DNA of 64,000 nt from Brugia malayi (taxonomy: Eukaryota > Nematoda > Chromadorea > Rhabditida > Onchocercidae). The notes beneath the pieces were generated by a model. It was not told the origin of the DNA. It was given only the letters and a program-made list of their open reading frames with translations, and did no database searches. The DNA is taken from positions 5,056,649 to 5,120,648 of the forward strand of contig NW_025062477.1 in the NCBI RefSeq assembly GCF_000002995.4. The letters are read 5' to 3'. The translations under genes were made by a program, and so were the position numbers. Position 1 is the stretch's first letter. Each line of letters starts with the position of its first letter. Positions 37,301 through 50,200 of this stretch are shown in pieces.

Positions 37301-39144
37301 AGTAGACTGATTAGGAAGATGCATTCAAGAAGTTCAGATAAAGAATAAAGGTTTGATAGGTTTGAATATTATAAGATATTTTTTGAAAGAGAAAAAACTT
37401 TTGAAAAAGCTTTCTTCCACAGTTTAATGACCAAAAGATATTCAAGAGGGAAGTTTAAACTCAGTCATCGAAGATCAGCTTGAAAATAAATAAAACTGAT
37501 CTAATTTAAGTGGAACATTAACAATTTTAAACTTACATCATAATATGCACCGTAAACTTTGGTTATGAAGCCAACAACTGGTACAATAATGAAAGTAACC
37601 AGAGAAAGGCGCCATGAAAGAGTGATCATGAACACTAACGAACCAAGCAGCATGACAATGTTTCGGAGGAAAACGTTTAAGTTCGTAGAAACTGTTGAAG
37701 ACATTGTTTCACAATCAGTTGTTAGTCTTGATGTTATCTCACCTGATTAACACAAGTAAAGGTTAAGGAAAGTAAATGTGGTCCGATAATTAATTCCCTA
37801 AACATCTGAGTTTAATTCTCTAAATGAACATCCAATTTAATAATTCTTCAATAAATAGAGCTAAATACCTGTGTTAGTCGTATCAAAGAAGCTGATATCT
37901 TGTTCCACTAACGAATTAAATAAATCGTAGCGCATTTGACGATTGACCAGTGCTGTAGCGTAAACGAAACTTCCACCTCGCAGACCACCAGTAATTGTGC
38001 TAAATACTTTAAAAATTAGCATAAAAATCTTCAAGTTTCAATAAAATCTAATAAATATAAGTGTTGAAATGTAAGCGAAAAAATAAAATAAAAAGCAAAC
38101 CTTACGAAAGTTAAAGCTACCATAAGCAACACAGAACGGACTAAAACAACAGCGCCTCGACCTTGCACTATATTTGAAAGTACTTGACCGGTACAGTATG
38201 GTAAAAACACCCGTGCTTAAAAAAATTGATTTCAGATTTTATTTTTAGCATTTCCATTAGTTGATCTCGAACTTTGAATAATAAATCTTGTCGTTAAATA
38301 AAGAATGAAGTTAAATTTGTTAGATTTTAATTTAATGCTTAATTATCATTTCCAATTATGAACTCAAATTCATAACACAAAGAATTCAAATATTAGGATT
38401 TGATAAATACACACCAACAAATTGGCATTAAAAAAACTGGAAAAAGTATAATTTAATATTTAAATAATCCCCCTGATCAATACTATCCAAAATGTAAAAT
38501 TTAATAGCATATGAATTCATACATGAAGAATAGATGATGAGAAAGAAGAAACCAGTTGCGAACCATATCCAGTGAAATTTACAATATCGGAGTAGTCGCA
38601 AAATATGTTGACCAGTACCAAAACGAGTAGATTCCTCCTTAGTATCATGCAATCTTGATGGCACATCCCGTGTTTCACCCGTTAATGATTGATAATCCCA
38701 GGACGTGTTACGACGTAATACAAAATTCCAAAGTAACATAATGAATATAGCGGCTAGTACATTCCAAGTAACATTTAGCCAAAACCCGAAATAAGCAAAT
38801 TGCTCGATTTTCTCCGAGAATGCGAGTAATTTTATCAATGAAAATGTCCAATGTAGAATAAATACTCCCAAAAATGGTATAAAAAGTTTTTCAAGCCATG
38901 GATATTCACGACTGACTTTGAGCATAAGACAAAATAGCATTATGAGAAGTCGAACAACGGTAAAGACTAGAAAATCAACGGGAGAAGTGATAAACTGATA
39001 TGGCACATTAAGTGCTATATAATCCCAGATAATATGATCATTAAATTTGAATGATTTTTGATAAAAACCAAAAGCGATCACCGAAACAGCAATATCTATG
39101 CAATAGTACTGAATAATTAGGAGCGAAATTAACCAGAAACGCAT
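34391..39144 (-). CDS. ABCB9: ABCB9/TAPL-type half ABC transporter (HAF family)
   Basis: TAP-like half transporters work as dimers; ABCB9 moves peptides into lysosomes, and the C. elegans relatives are the HAF proteins of gut granules. Eleven minus-strand exons: 38523-39144, 38101-38215, 37869-37999, 37537-37742, 36987-37245, 36750-36817, 36240-36425, 35796-35969, 35429-35618, 34824-35050 and 34391-34486. They give 757 residues, close to ABCB9. About 200 N-terminal residues form an extra four-helix-like membrane domain. The transmembrane domain has [33 protein letters not shown] and [12 protein letters not shown]. The nucleotide-binding domain is intact: Walker A GPSGGGKS at about 545, LSGGQKQR at about 649, Walker [13 protein letters not shown] at about 669, and the H-loop His in AHRLS at about 705. 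A TTTTCAG acceptor lies 10 bases before the ATG. The exon 2/3 joint needs a GTTTGC donor. Confidence 0.94.
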
Positions 39145-40863
39145 AATTCTTGAACTGAAAAAAATTATTATACATTCAAGTTAACTATCAATCATGCGAT
39201 TATAAATGCTACGAATGATGTAACATTTGATTTCTAAATATTACCTTTGATAATGATTACTTAATGAATGATAAAGACTAATAACAAATCCATTATTGAA
39301 AACATTTCTTTCGTGATATATTAATTTCAGAATATCGTATACCTCAACCTATTTACTATTTACATTATTAATTTTATTAAGCAGCACCTAATGAATAGGA
39401 GGAACAAACATAAAAATTGACTTTTTTAGTAGATGCACGTACTCATTCTGCTTATGTAATGCAAGCTGCGTGTAAACTGCTGTCACGTTTTATAAGCGCA
39501 TCCGATTTTTATCTGGAACTGTAATAAATTATGTTAGAAATGAAGAATTCTTAAAATTAGAAAGATAAGTGAGATGAAAGCAATATGAAAAATTCATTTC
39601 TAATATGAATATTTCAAGCGTAAATATTACAATAAATGTAATGTATGTGAACATTTGCCCAAGATGTTATTGATATTCAAATTCATTTGCATATTTGAGA
39701 TTTAATTCTTATATTATCTCTCAATTTTCTTTTTTTTTCTTTCAAAAATAAATATTACTAATAACAACACCAACTGCATTAAACAGCAATTATGATTATA
39801 ATGTTAATAATATTTATAACTAAAACATTAACAAATAATAACAAACAGTATTAATAACATTTCAAAAAGCAGAAATTGATTATAAATTATATAATGTCGA
39901 CCCATCAAACAATTAGCAATTGTGACAATTACTCATAATTTCCCCTTTCCCTCTTTCTCTTTCTTTCTCCTTTTCTTTCCTAGGAAAGAATGTTTATTAT
40001 TGTGATTATTTGTTTACAACAATGGTTGGTTATTTGTTTATTGAAATGACTGTTTGCGAGATTACAATTTTTCCTCATCTATAGCATTATCCTATCAGTC
40101 TTACTTTTTATAATTTTAATTAATTAGTTCATGAAACAAAACAAACAAATCCATCGTTATGAATGAATTGCATCAAATAATCCAACTATTCAGTTCAGTT
40201 ATCCAATCATTCCTTATGGCTAAACTAAAAACAATCTTCCTAGTACTTACGTGGAACATTTATTATACGCAATAACGTATATTATACGTAATCTCAGTTA
40301 CATACCAAATTCTTTGTGTTTCATTTTACAGAAAAATCAATTCAATTATTAATTTTTTTCTTTGAAAAACACATTGAGCGGTGTTTTTCAAACGCTCAAA
40401 TAACGACAATTGATTATCACTGCTAGCACATGATCCATTTGCTTACGTAGTACATGATCTAATACTTACACGTATGTCATACTTAAACAATTTCCTCTGA
40501 TGTAATTATAATTGTAAAACAAAATAACTGCAACAAAAAGAAAATTACATTCATCTTTACACATAATATACGATTTAACTCTTAAATATATTACACTTAA
40601 TCTCATATTTTAAATGCGTATTGTAATGTTACTTTACGTATTCATAATTTGCTTTCAACATATAAATATAGTTTATAATTCTAATACTTACATATACAAT
40701 AAATTGTCATCTTTTTACTAATATAAATTGTATTAATTAATTATTAATACTATTTATGCGTACATTATAATTTCATCTTAATCTCTTATCATATCAATAA
40801 TGTAAATAATTGCTTTAACAATTCTTTCTTCCTCTTTTAAAAATTAATTTATCACATAGTATA

Positions 40864-40886
40864 TAGATAGATAGATAGATAGATGG
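40864..40886. repeat. GATA tetranucleotide microsatellite
   Basis: Five to six consecutive TAGA/GATA units within AT-rich intergenic DNA. Confidence 0.85.
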
Positions 40887-41739
40887 ATGAAATGAATGCA
40901 AATCACATGAAATTCACCACTATTTTTCACATGAAAAATCTTTTTTAAACAAATTTACACATTTTACACATATCATATGATGAAATAGTTGTATAACAAA
41001 TCAACCGTAACAGAGCGAAAAGGAAAAAAAATCCTATCTGTTTACTATTATTAAATATTTTGATCTGAAAATTTCAAATAAATTTAAAGTAAACGAACGA
41101 AATTTTTAATCCTTTCCACATAAAATATAACTTCTCCAATCAATCAAAATTTTCCAGTATCTCTCTGAGATTTTATTTGAAAAAATCCTGAAACATCAAA
41201 AATCTTCAGTAGCAACAATAACAAAAGAAAAGAAAAATAAATTAGCAACCAATTAATCAATCAATCGATAAAATTATTGTAGTAATAATTCTTTTTTGTG
41301 GTATATGTTTAACACTTATCAATCTTAAAACTTTATCTTAGCTATTTTATTACTACCAAGTAAGTTAAGGTAAGTCTCAGTTTTATTTACCTAACAAATT
41401 CTTATGCTCATTAATAAAACTGACTTAATTCATTCATCGAATATAACAAAGCATACAATAATTTACTTATATCAAAAGAAAAAAGTGCAAAAATATATTT
41501 TAGCATTCATATTTTGAATAAAATGAATAAAATTTTTAACAACAACAATAATACCAATAAGAATAACAATAATAATAATACCTTTAAAGAATTTAAACAA
41601 AAGAAATCAAAACTTTAAAAATAAAAAGAAATGAAAACTACCTGAAAAAAAAAAGAAATCACATCTAAACAGAATTCTCACTAATTGTTTCACTAAAATT
41701 TCCCGATACCATTGAAACGTCTCCTGTTTGTTATATTAC

Positions 41740-42110
41740 AGAAACGTAAACATACGTATGTCCCATGCGTATCTGTCTGATATTCCCTTCCGTACGTGTT
41801 TGTTACATTCATTGTATGTATGTATGTATGTGTGTGTGTCTCTTTATGTCTGTGTGATATACGTGTATATGTGTGTGTACGTGTCTGCCTGTGTCTGTCC
41901 ATCATCTATATATATCATATCTCTAGGAATACTCACAGAGCAACACAAACAACACAGCAAGACCAACTGAATTTCATTGATTGCTGTGCTTCCTTGTGTT
42001 GCCTTTGTATGTGTGTAGGTCCATATCTTTGTATGATGCGTGCGTGTATGTGTGTGTATGTCTGTATGTCCGTCTACATACGTGACAGACTGACAGACAC
42101 ATACGTCGAT
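41740..42110. repeat. TG/TGTA-rich low-complexity tract
   Basis: Repeated TGTA and TG units alternate with TGTC-containing variants, interrupted by an ordinary stretch at about 41905-42005. The open frames seen on both strands here (His/Thr-rich on one strand, Cys/Val-rich on the other) come from the repeat and are not genes. Confidence 0.75.
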
Positions 42111-44273
42111 TTTCATCTCGCACTCAGCCTTTTGCTGAAGAAGGAAGTCGATCGGTTAGAGTAAAACTTTTTTTTTTGTTGGGTCGGTCATTATCATTGA
42201 GCATTCTGACATTTTTTGTGCTTTAATTATAACTATATTTGTTCATAATCTAATTTACTTAATTATTTAATCGTACGTAATATTTATTTAACAAATTTCA
42301 TATTGTTATATCTATGGTATATGAATTTATCTCTTATCTCTATTTCCTATTGTTATTGTTATTGTGGTTATTGATGTTAACATGGATCTGTTTATCTTAT
42401 TTTATTTTGTTTTTCTTATTTTCTTTGAAGTTTTTAATTTCAACTTTTTTTTGTGATAATTTTGAAAATGTTTAATGTTTTACAAAAATTGCTCATCGTT
42501 CTTTTCTTTTTTCATGTAAGTTACGCAAAGTAAGCTTTTTTTTTTTTTTTGTTTCCAGGGAGAACTTCAAATTTATTTTGTATTTCAATAAAAATTTTCA
42601 GAAATGTTCTTCTATACAATTAATCTATGTGCTACGAAAGGTCACGTGGATTTAGCAGTATAATTAAGAGAAGCGGTAAAGGCATGTTTTGCGGGCCGCT
42701 TTTTATGGAACGCAAAATTACTACACTCTTTAGATTCTTGCACAGCCTTTTTCCGAGTCTATTGATTTTCCACTTCTTTTTCCTAAACGCTTCAAATAAT
42801 TACTTAATGTTTAATAAGTTTTAAAATAACTTTCAAGTTTCGATTTTCGATTTCAAGTTTCAATTCTTACCTTATTTATCTTCTTGCAGCCATTATTAAG
42901 TAATGTAAGGCAGTGCAAATAAAATAAATTAAATAACAATAGTGTAAATTTATGATAAGTTGTATACCATTATTTTCAGTTTTCTCCTTTATTTCCCTCT
43001 CCTCTCGATTTTATCCTAAAATGTTTTTCAGGAAATTTCAAATCTTTGATCCAGGAAATTGACTGTATTCTAGAAGATATTTACGGAAGCTCATAAGTTA
43101 TCTTGCTGTTCTGTTTTTTCATTTCATATGATATTTTCTAACCGGTTTGAAGATGAATGTAATAACATGATATGCTAAAAAATAGTGAATTTGTCATATC
43201 AGTGTGTTTCAGAGGGAAATTATGACTTCAACAAAGGTTTTTGTCACTTTTACTTTAGTTTGTCACTTTCATTATTTCATCGAGATTTCATGATTAAAGA
43301 GAGTGTTATATTTGTCTTTACCACCTATCATTATTACTGTAATATGTCTAATCGTTGTTATTTCACGGTTCCATAATTTATTACTAGTGATCAGTAGTCT
43401 TATCAAGGTTTTGGCAATCAAAATACTATCCGGCGATGTCAAAATTGATCCGAATGAAGTTCGAAGGCATTGCATTTTTTCGAAACTTGGTGATATAGAT
43501 CGATGATATAGATGGTATGGATGAACTTTTTGGGGTTTTAGGTAAAATTATGCTGTTAATATTCTGTTAAGTGAAGCTATTTATGTATTTCAGGATGCTC
43601 AATAATGTATTAAGTACTGCTATTTGAGTACGGCTAGAAATCCTAAGCTTCAACATTAATTAATTCATCAATCGGAGGAATTTTTAACTTGAACTTGACT
43701 GGTTTTATCTTACAATCTTAAGTAAACGTTTAATGTATTGAACAGGAAGGCAATTTTCGACATTTTTTAATAGTACAAGACTGCTGACTTTATATCGCAC
43801 AATTAATTAAATTATCTAATATAGGCGCGTTTTCAGATTTTTTTTCCAGCTTCTGCATATATGCGTAATCGATTATACTTACACCTCGAAATTAAACCGA
43901 CATCAATATTTCATGCTTTTCTGTCTCACATTTTGCAGTTGCAACCCATTACCCATCGTTTGAATCTACGTCATTAAACTTATAGCTTAACGATTGACAT
44001 CGTGAATTTGTGAAATTATTGTAGGATTTTGTCTGAAATTTGAACAACTACGCGACTTTCTAGCCGTAAAATTTTGCTAAAAATTTAATAAGTTACCTTT
44101 TATTTTTCAGATTACTTAAGATGAAAGTTCACGTGGACGATGTGTACTTTATTAGCTGAACAAGTGAGTTACGTGCTGCTTGTGGTTTTATCATTTCGCG
44201 ATCAACACTTTCACTGTGTTGCTATCATTCCAGTTGAAGCAAAGCTAGGAAGTATACAGGGAATCCGGAAATA

Positions 44274-47200
44274 ATGAGCGAGGGGGAAAAAGATTCAACA
44301 GGCCATGATCCGGATCCGTCCACGTCCAAATACTCTGAAGAATCTACCTCATCGCGGTCATCGAGCCGTTCGAAGCTTTCGGCAAGTCCGGTATGCCTCG
44401 AAGAACAACGGGTACAATTGAAACTGGCGAGTCCACTTGGTGGTGAGCCACTTACTTTCATGTGGCCACTACGAGAAGTGTCTGGTTATAGTGAAGGTCA
44501 AGAAATTCTAGATGTTGTAAGGTAAATCTTTTTCCCAAATAAAATTTGTCTTGTGTGAGAGACCTTTGACCTAAGATTATCCTAATCGATGAAAATTTCC
44601 GAAATATGTAGGGTCTGGTGATATATAAAGAAAAAGTAGACAGTATGATTTTTTCTTATGCTTTTCAGGAATGCTCTTTCATCGTTCCCCGAGCTTAATT
44701 TCATTTTGAGACAGCATTGTGGAATGAATCTTGATACAATTGATAAAAGGAAGTAAGTAATATGTTGTCCTACTTCATCCAAAGTTGTTGAATTGTAGTG
44801 TCACTCAGTTTCAGTAAAAATCGCTTTTTAAAATTAAATATTGGAATATTTCGAGATTTCCCAAAACTTTTTCTTTTTTACCATACTGAAAGTTATCATT
44901 TCAGCTTTCAACAAATGTCGGCACTGCTGGATGCTTTCAACAAAACTTGCCCCACATTTACTCAGCTGGTTAGATTTTCAATCTGAGCTTTTCTTTTCAA
45001 AACTTTTATTTCCAGAAGAGAAAAAAATCTAGCTTTTATTTGTTGGATTCATCATAATTATTAAATAAGATTATTTTTTAAACTCACGTGTTATTACATT
45101 ATTTTTATTCTTCTTTGGTTGCATAAAGTTCAATGCATGTTTTACCAGAATCACAACTTTTTAAATAGATTGTCTTTGTAAGTTAACCTTTGCAAAAGAG
45201 GACTTTATGTAGCATTGAAATCGTATTTAGTGCTGTGGTGTCATTTTATTAATTTGCAGATCTTTTTTGCTTTGTTTCCGGAAAATATTTCTTTTTATGA
45301 AAATATCCATTTATCCGTATTGTATATTTTGTAGTGGAAAGGTGCAACGAAGCCAGGTGGTGAAATTTGGTCAGCAGAGCGTGCAAATCCAGTATTGTTG
45401 AGACAGATCTGTACTAGAGCATACAATCGTGCTGTAGACAATGTGCATCTTTTAAATAATCATTATAAAGCATTCTCATCACAAACCTATGGTGAAACAT
45501 CATTTGATCGGATGCAAATGATCATTCAAGAAATTGTGCCAAAGGTATGTAAATATTGAATGGAAATAAAATATTTGATAAAGATAGGCTAGTTTAAATA
45601 CACGTCTTAAAATTTGTAGTTCCCATTCCGAGTGCTCATTTTACTTCAGGTTTTTTCTTTTATTTATTTTTTCTTCCATTTTTAGATTTTAAGGATTCAA
45701 ATCCTTTATATGTGTCTTTTTAAAAGGTTAATTCATCTTGTGATAACATTAAAGTTACACTTTCCTTATGTCTCTTTTCGGTTTTTCCCGAAGTTTAACG
45801 TTTCTACTTGAAGATTGCTGGATAGTTGGATTACATTTTATTCTTTCACATATTAATGACCTTAGTTTGCGTACGTAGTCTTCTTTGTGATTGGTTTTTC
45901 TTTTAAAAGAATATATATATCTTATTAGCTCATGCCATCAGTAAATGTTGAGCAAATGATGTTGTTTCAGGATCGGGATGTTTTCGTTGATCTTGGAAGC
46001 GGGGTTGGTCAGTTAGTTATTCACATGGCTGGCGGTTCAAAAGTACGAAAAGCAGTTGGCATAGAAATCGCCTCATTGCCAAATCGTTATGCGCAAAATC
46101 TTTCCGTTGAATTCAAAAAGTACGTTATTATCCGTTGGATACTTTATATAAAAGAGTAAAACAAGAAAGGTTTTTCAAAAAATGCATGAAAATTACAAGT
46201 TTCGGATTTGATTTTTTTCTTTAAATACATACTGTTTTCCAGGTGGATGAAGTGGTATGGTAAAAAATTTAGACCGTTTGAATTACATAAAGGAGATTTT
46301 CTGGATGAAAAATTTCGTGATCTGATCACCAAAGAAGCAACAATCATTCTGATTAATAATTTTGCATTTACAGCAGAATTGGAAACTCGCATTAAGAGGT
46401 CTGTTGAGTTTTGTACTAATTTGTTTTAGTGGCGTAAGTTTTTAATGAATTGAAATTAGAACTGTAATGAATTGAAATTAAAACTGTAAGGAGAGAAGTA
46501 ATAGTTTTGTAGTTTATTAGTACAACATCTTTGCGGCTAGCACAATGCAGCTATTTTTTGTATTTAGTCTAGGAATGAAAATCAAAAAAGTCAAGTATGA
46601 TATTTCGTTTTTTAAGAGAGCTTTTGAGCGAACTTAAAGATGGGACACGAATCATTTCGACTAAACCTTATGGCTTACCGAATCGAACAATCACAGATAG
46701 ACACTTGAATGGTGCAGATTTCTTTGCATTTCGGTTTTCACAATGATAATACATATTCAGTCATTTTTGCCTTCTGTTTATATGATGCACAAATTTGGAT
46801 ATCTGTATAAATTAGTCCGAATTAAAATTGTCTGGAAAGATGAATTTAATATATTTGATTTACTTGCACAAGTGAAATATTTTATTAGTAGTAACTTTCC
46901 TTTGCACATCCTACTTTCTTGACAAAAATCAATTTTTAACGCTGTGAAATGTATATCACAGCCTATTAAGATATGAGAAAAGATTTCATCACTGATTTAT
47001 CTCTTCATTAAATATTAATCAGTGTTGCTTAATATAAATGGAATGTTACCATACGAATTCAGATATATCAGCAATTTTGGATGTTTTCGAAATGGCACAG
47101 TGTGAAAATGCTTGCTCTTGGACGAGCAACTATGTTGCTTACTACCATCATATCATTAATCGAGCTAAAGTAAGTCAATGAAGCGAAGTGCAGTTAGAAG

Positions 47201-50200
47201 AATTTAGTTATGCGAAAATGTGTACATCCAAATATTGACTATTCCTCATCCGACATAATGGCATTTGTTTGCGACACTCCCTTTTTTCTGTTGTCTTAAA
47301 GTCAGTCTAGTGAAGCGTAGTTTGCAACAAGGCATTAGTTCATTTTATTTTTAAATCAATTTGTTTTTTTTTTTTTTTTTTTTTTCGTTTTTCTTTTGAA
47401 AAAGATTTTAATTAAATGTAGTGGAGTAAGTAGTAATTAAAGTATATTTCAGTTAGAAAAATATTTTCTCTCGCAACGAAATCCTGCGTTAAAACAGCAC
47501 AACAGTTCGGATGGTAGTAGACGTTCATCGACATCAAGTAAAACATCGCGCGATAGTTTCCGATGCTGGAGCCGAGAATCTAGTGCATCATTACCGAATA
47601 ATATATCCAGTACCTTAGTTGGTCGCCGTGGTGCTACACCAACAGTTGGTCGAAGTCATACACCAACTTATCATGAACGTAGTCCAACACCTATTAGTAG
47701 GAATAACAAGCGTCCGAATTCAGATCTTTCGGATGATGATGATTATGCGTAAGTTTCAGCATTTTGTCTAAATTTATGAGTTTGAAACTTAAAGACAGTA
47801 AATGTATTTGTTGTAATTGTAAACAAAGCCATTAAATAATTCTTGAATTAATAATTGCTAAGGTAATTTGGTCTATGACTAGCTAATAACGCAGGTTGCA
47901 GTGCAATAGCTTTCTTTGACTCTTGGAATAAACAGTATCTGTGAATAATGATTACATACTTTTCTATTGGATTATAAGACTGTCTTCAGTATTATACTTC
48001 TAGGATCGGTCCAACGACGCGTCGGAAATGGCAGGAATACTGTTCAACAAAAACGAAAGGACAGCGTACAACTTCAACAGCTTCAACAGAGAATGCCTTA
48101 TCAGTTCGTAGTTCGAAATGGCCAACACCGGATTACGATTATACTCCATCAAGAAAAATTCGCAAAACTGGACAGCGTGGACGGCCTCGTAAAATACCTG
48201 CTACTAGCAAGGTTAAGCTTATTTTCATATTTTTTGAAGATAGCGAAAAAGAGTTGGAATTTTGGGCAGTGTGAATATTTCACAAGTCATGTGTACTGAG
48301 ATGTGGTTTAATTGATAAATTTAACGAGCGAAAGTTGATTTATGATAATATTGGTAATAGATGATTGATTGAGAGATTGCTGTTAATCCTATCTTTATCC
48401 GAATACTTTTTCGTTCGAGGAGAACAAGTTTGCTGTTTTATTTTTCTACAGTCGAAAAACTTTCTTATTTCCTACATTGTAGTGAGACTTTAAATAATTG
48501 TGACTAATTTTTACATTTAAACTTTAATTTTCGTGTAAAACTCTTAACTCTGATTATTGTTTTGCAGAAGTTTCATATACTGTCTGAGAAAATTCCTATG
48601 GTCATTTACTTGTCTTTCCGAAATTTCTGTTCTTTCTCCTCTCATTTCCAATTTCAGTGCGGAATTGAAAGTTTGGGCGTGATTGAATTTTTTGTTTTTG
48701 AAGTCTCTTTAAAAAGTTTGGGGACTTCAGCTTGCCACCGGTGAGTTGTTAATGAAATGGAATTATTGGTATTTATAGTATTTTGATGCCTTATACTTCC
48801 AATTTTCACATAGAGTCTTTTCTGGTAATTTTAGTTTGCCTAACTTTACAGTGCTTGCTCCAAAAATTGAACCGAAAATCAGCTTTTGGATATACATTTT
48901 ATTTGATGCTCCTGTTCAATTCCTTTGATTGGTGAGTGCATGATGAAGATGAAAAATGAGTCGAGAATTGGAAGTTTTTCCTATTCTCGACTTCATTGTG
49001 CGCTCACAAATCTTTCTCAAAACTCATTAAGGACATTGAATGCGTAAGTCAGACAAACATTCTTTGGTTTTAGCCATATTTTCGACTGATTTTTAGACCA
49101 AAGTGTCAATATTACAAATGCCATTAATAAGGAATGTGAAATTGAAGGAGAAAAGAAGAGAGCAGGAAGGAGAGGCGAACATAAAAAGGAGAATGGTAGA
49201 ACACGTTAACTAAGTACTAATCAGTGTCCGAGTTAGGATGTGTAACAAATGTTCAGTTCATTCTTTTTTTTAAATTAATACCAAATTTTTGTCACACATA
49301 TGTTGCTGAAAAATTCTAATGATGTGACTTTTGCAACCTGAAAAAATTGAAATGTATCTTAGTAGTGTTCTTTCTTGAAATAGGTAGGAAATTTTGGACA
49401 ATTTTTTCATACTAAAATGATGAAATTAATGTTAATAGAAAACTGTCGGTAATTTGACGGCGCTTTATCTGTGTATTCTAGTGTAAAAAGTACAGAATGC
49501 ACCCCTCCAATCTATTAGTCACTCACCGAATTAATAAGTTATGCAATTTTAGTCAGTATTAATTGATCATCGAGTTATCCGATTAATCGATCATTTAGTG
49601 ATCCGTTTATCAGTTCACTAAAACAGTCCTGCATCATTTATCTTTGCTCTATCATTAGTTTTTCGGTCCATTGGCTATTTTGATTGCAACTTCATTTTTT
49701 TCTAAATGGAAAAAAATTAATGTGTATAATTGTTAGGAAAGGGATAAAAAAAATGCAAATGTTATGGTTTTTGGTTCTGTATATCTTTCTTCGTCTAAAC
49801 AATATGATTATGCGAACTTTTTTTGTTGTTATTGTTGAAAGGGCGAAGTGGATTGGAAGCTTAATCGTTAACGACAAGCTCTGTGCTGTACTCTATGTGT
49901 ATGTGTGTTTGTTTGTTTGTTCTACTTCTCATCTTTTCATTCATGATACAACTGCATTTAAAACTGTATGTCTGTGCAGATAAATATGTTTATATATATA
50001 TGTGACTGGGTGCATGTGTGTATGTATGGGTTGTGTATGGGTGTTGATGTTGTATACTATAAAGAAATGCAAATTTTTAACCTTTTTTTTGCATCAGTTT
50101 TGGGAAATTTTTCAGGCTTTTGCTGATGATGAAACTCGGGAAACAATCGATTTGATGCATCGTATGACTCGTACAGCAACCACTCATACTGCATCACCGG

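Larger units (their letters stand above)
39145..44273. promoter_or_regulatory. Large divergent spacer, ABCB9/DOT1L
   Basis: Five kilobases between divergent genes, mostly very AT-rich. It holds a GATA tetranucleotide run (40864-40886), a TG/TGTA-rich tract (about 41740-42110), a GC-richer island (about 42620-42760) with CACGTG at 42643-42648, a coding-like fragment near 43400-43505, and another CACGTG at 44130-44135. A CAAGTGAGT donor (about 44163) and a CATTCCAG acceptor (44232) could bound a 5' UTR intron of DOT1L, or the acceptor may be a trans-splice site. Confidence 0.35.

Noticed and set aside
41693..42164. Several overlapping open frames on both strands
   Set aside because: They follow the TG/TGTA repeat and encode His/Thr or Cys/Val repeats typical of microsatellite translation.
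39145..44273. A complete hidden gene in the large ABCB9-DOT1L spacer
   Set aside because: Only isolated coding-like fragments were found; no chain of exons in consistent phase could be built.
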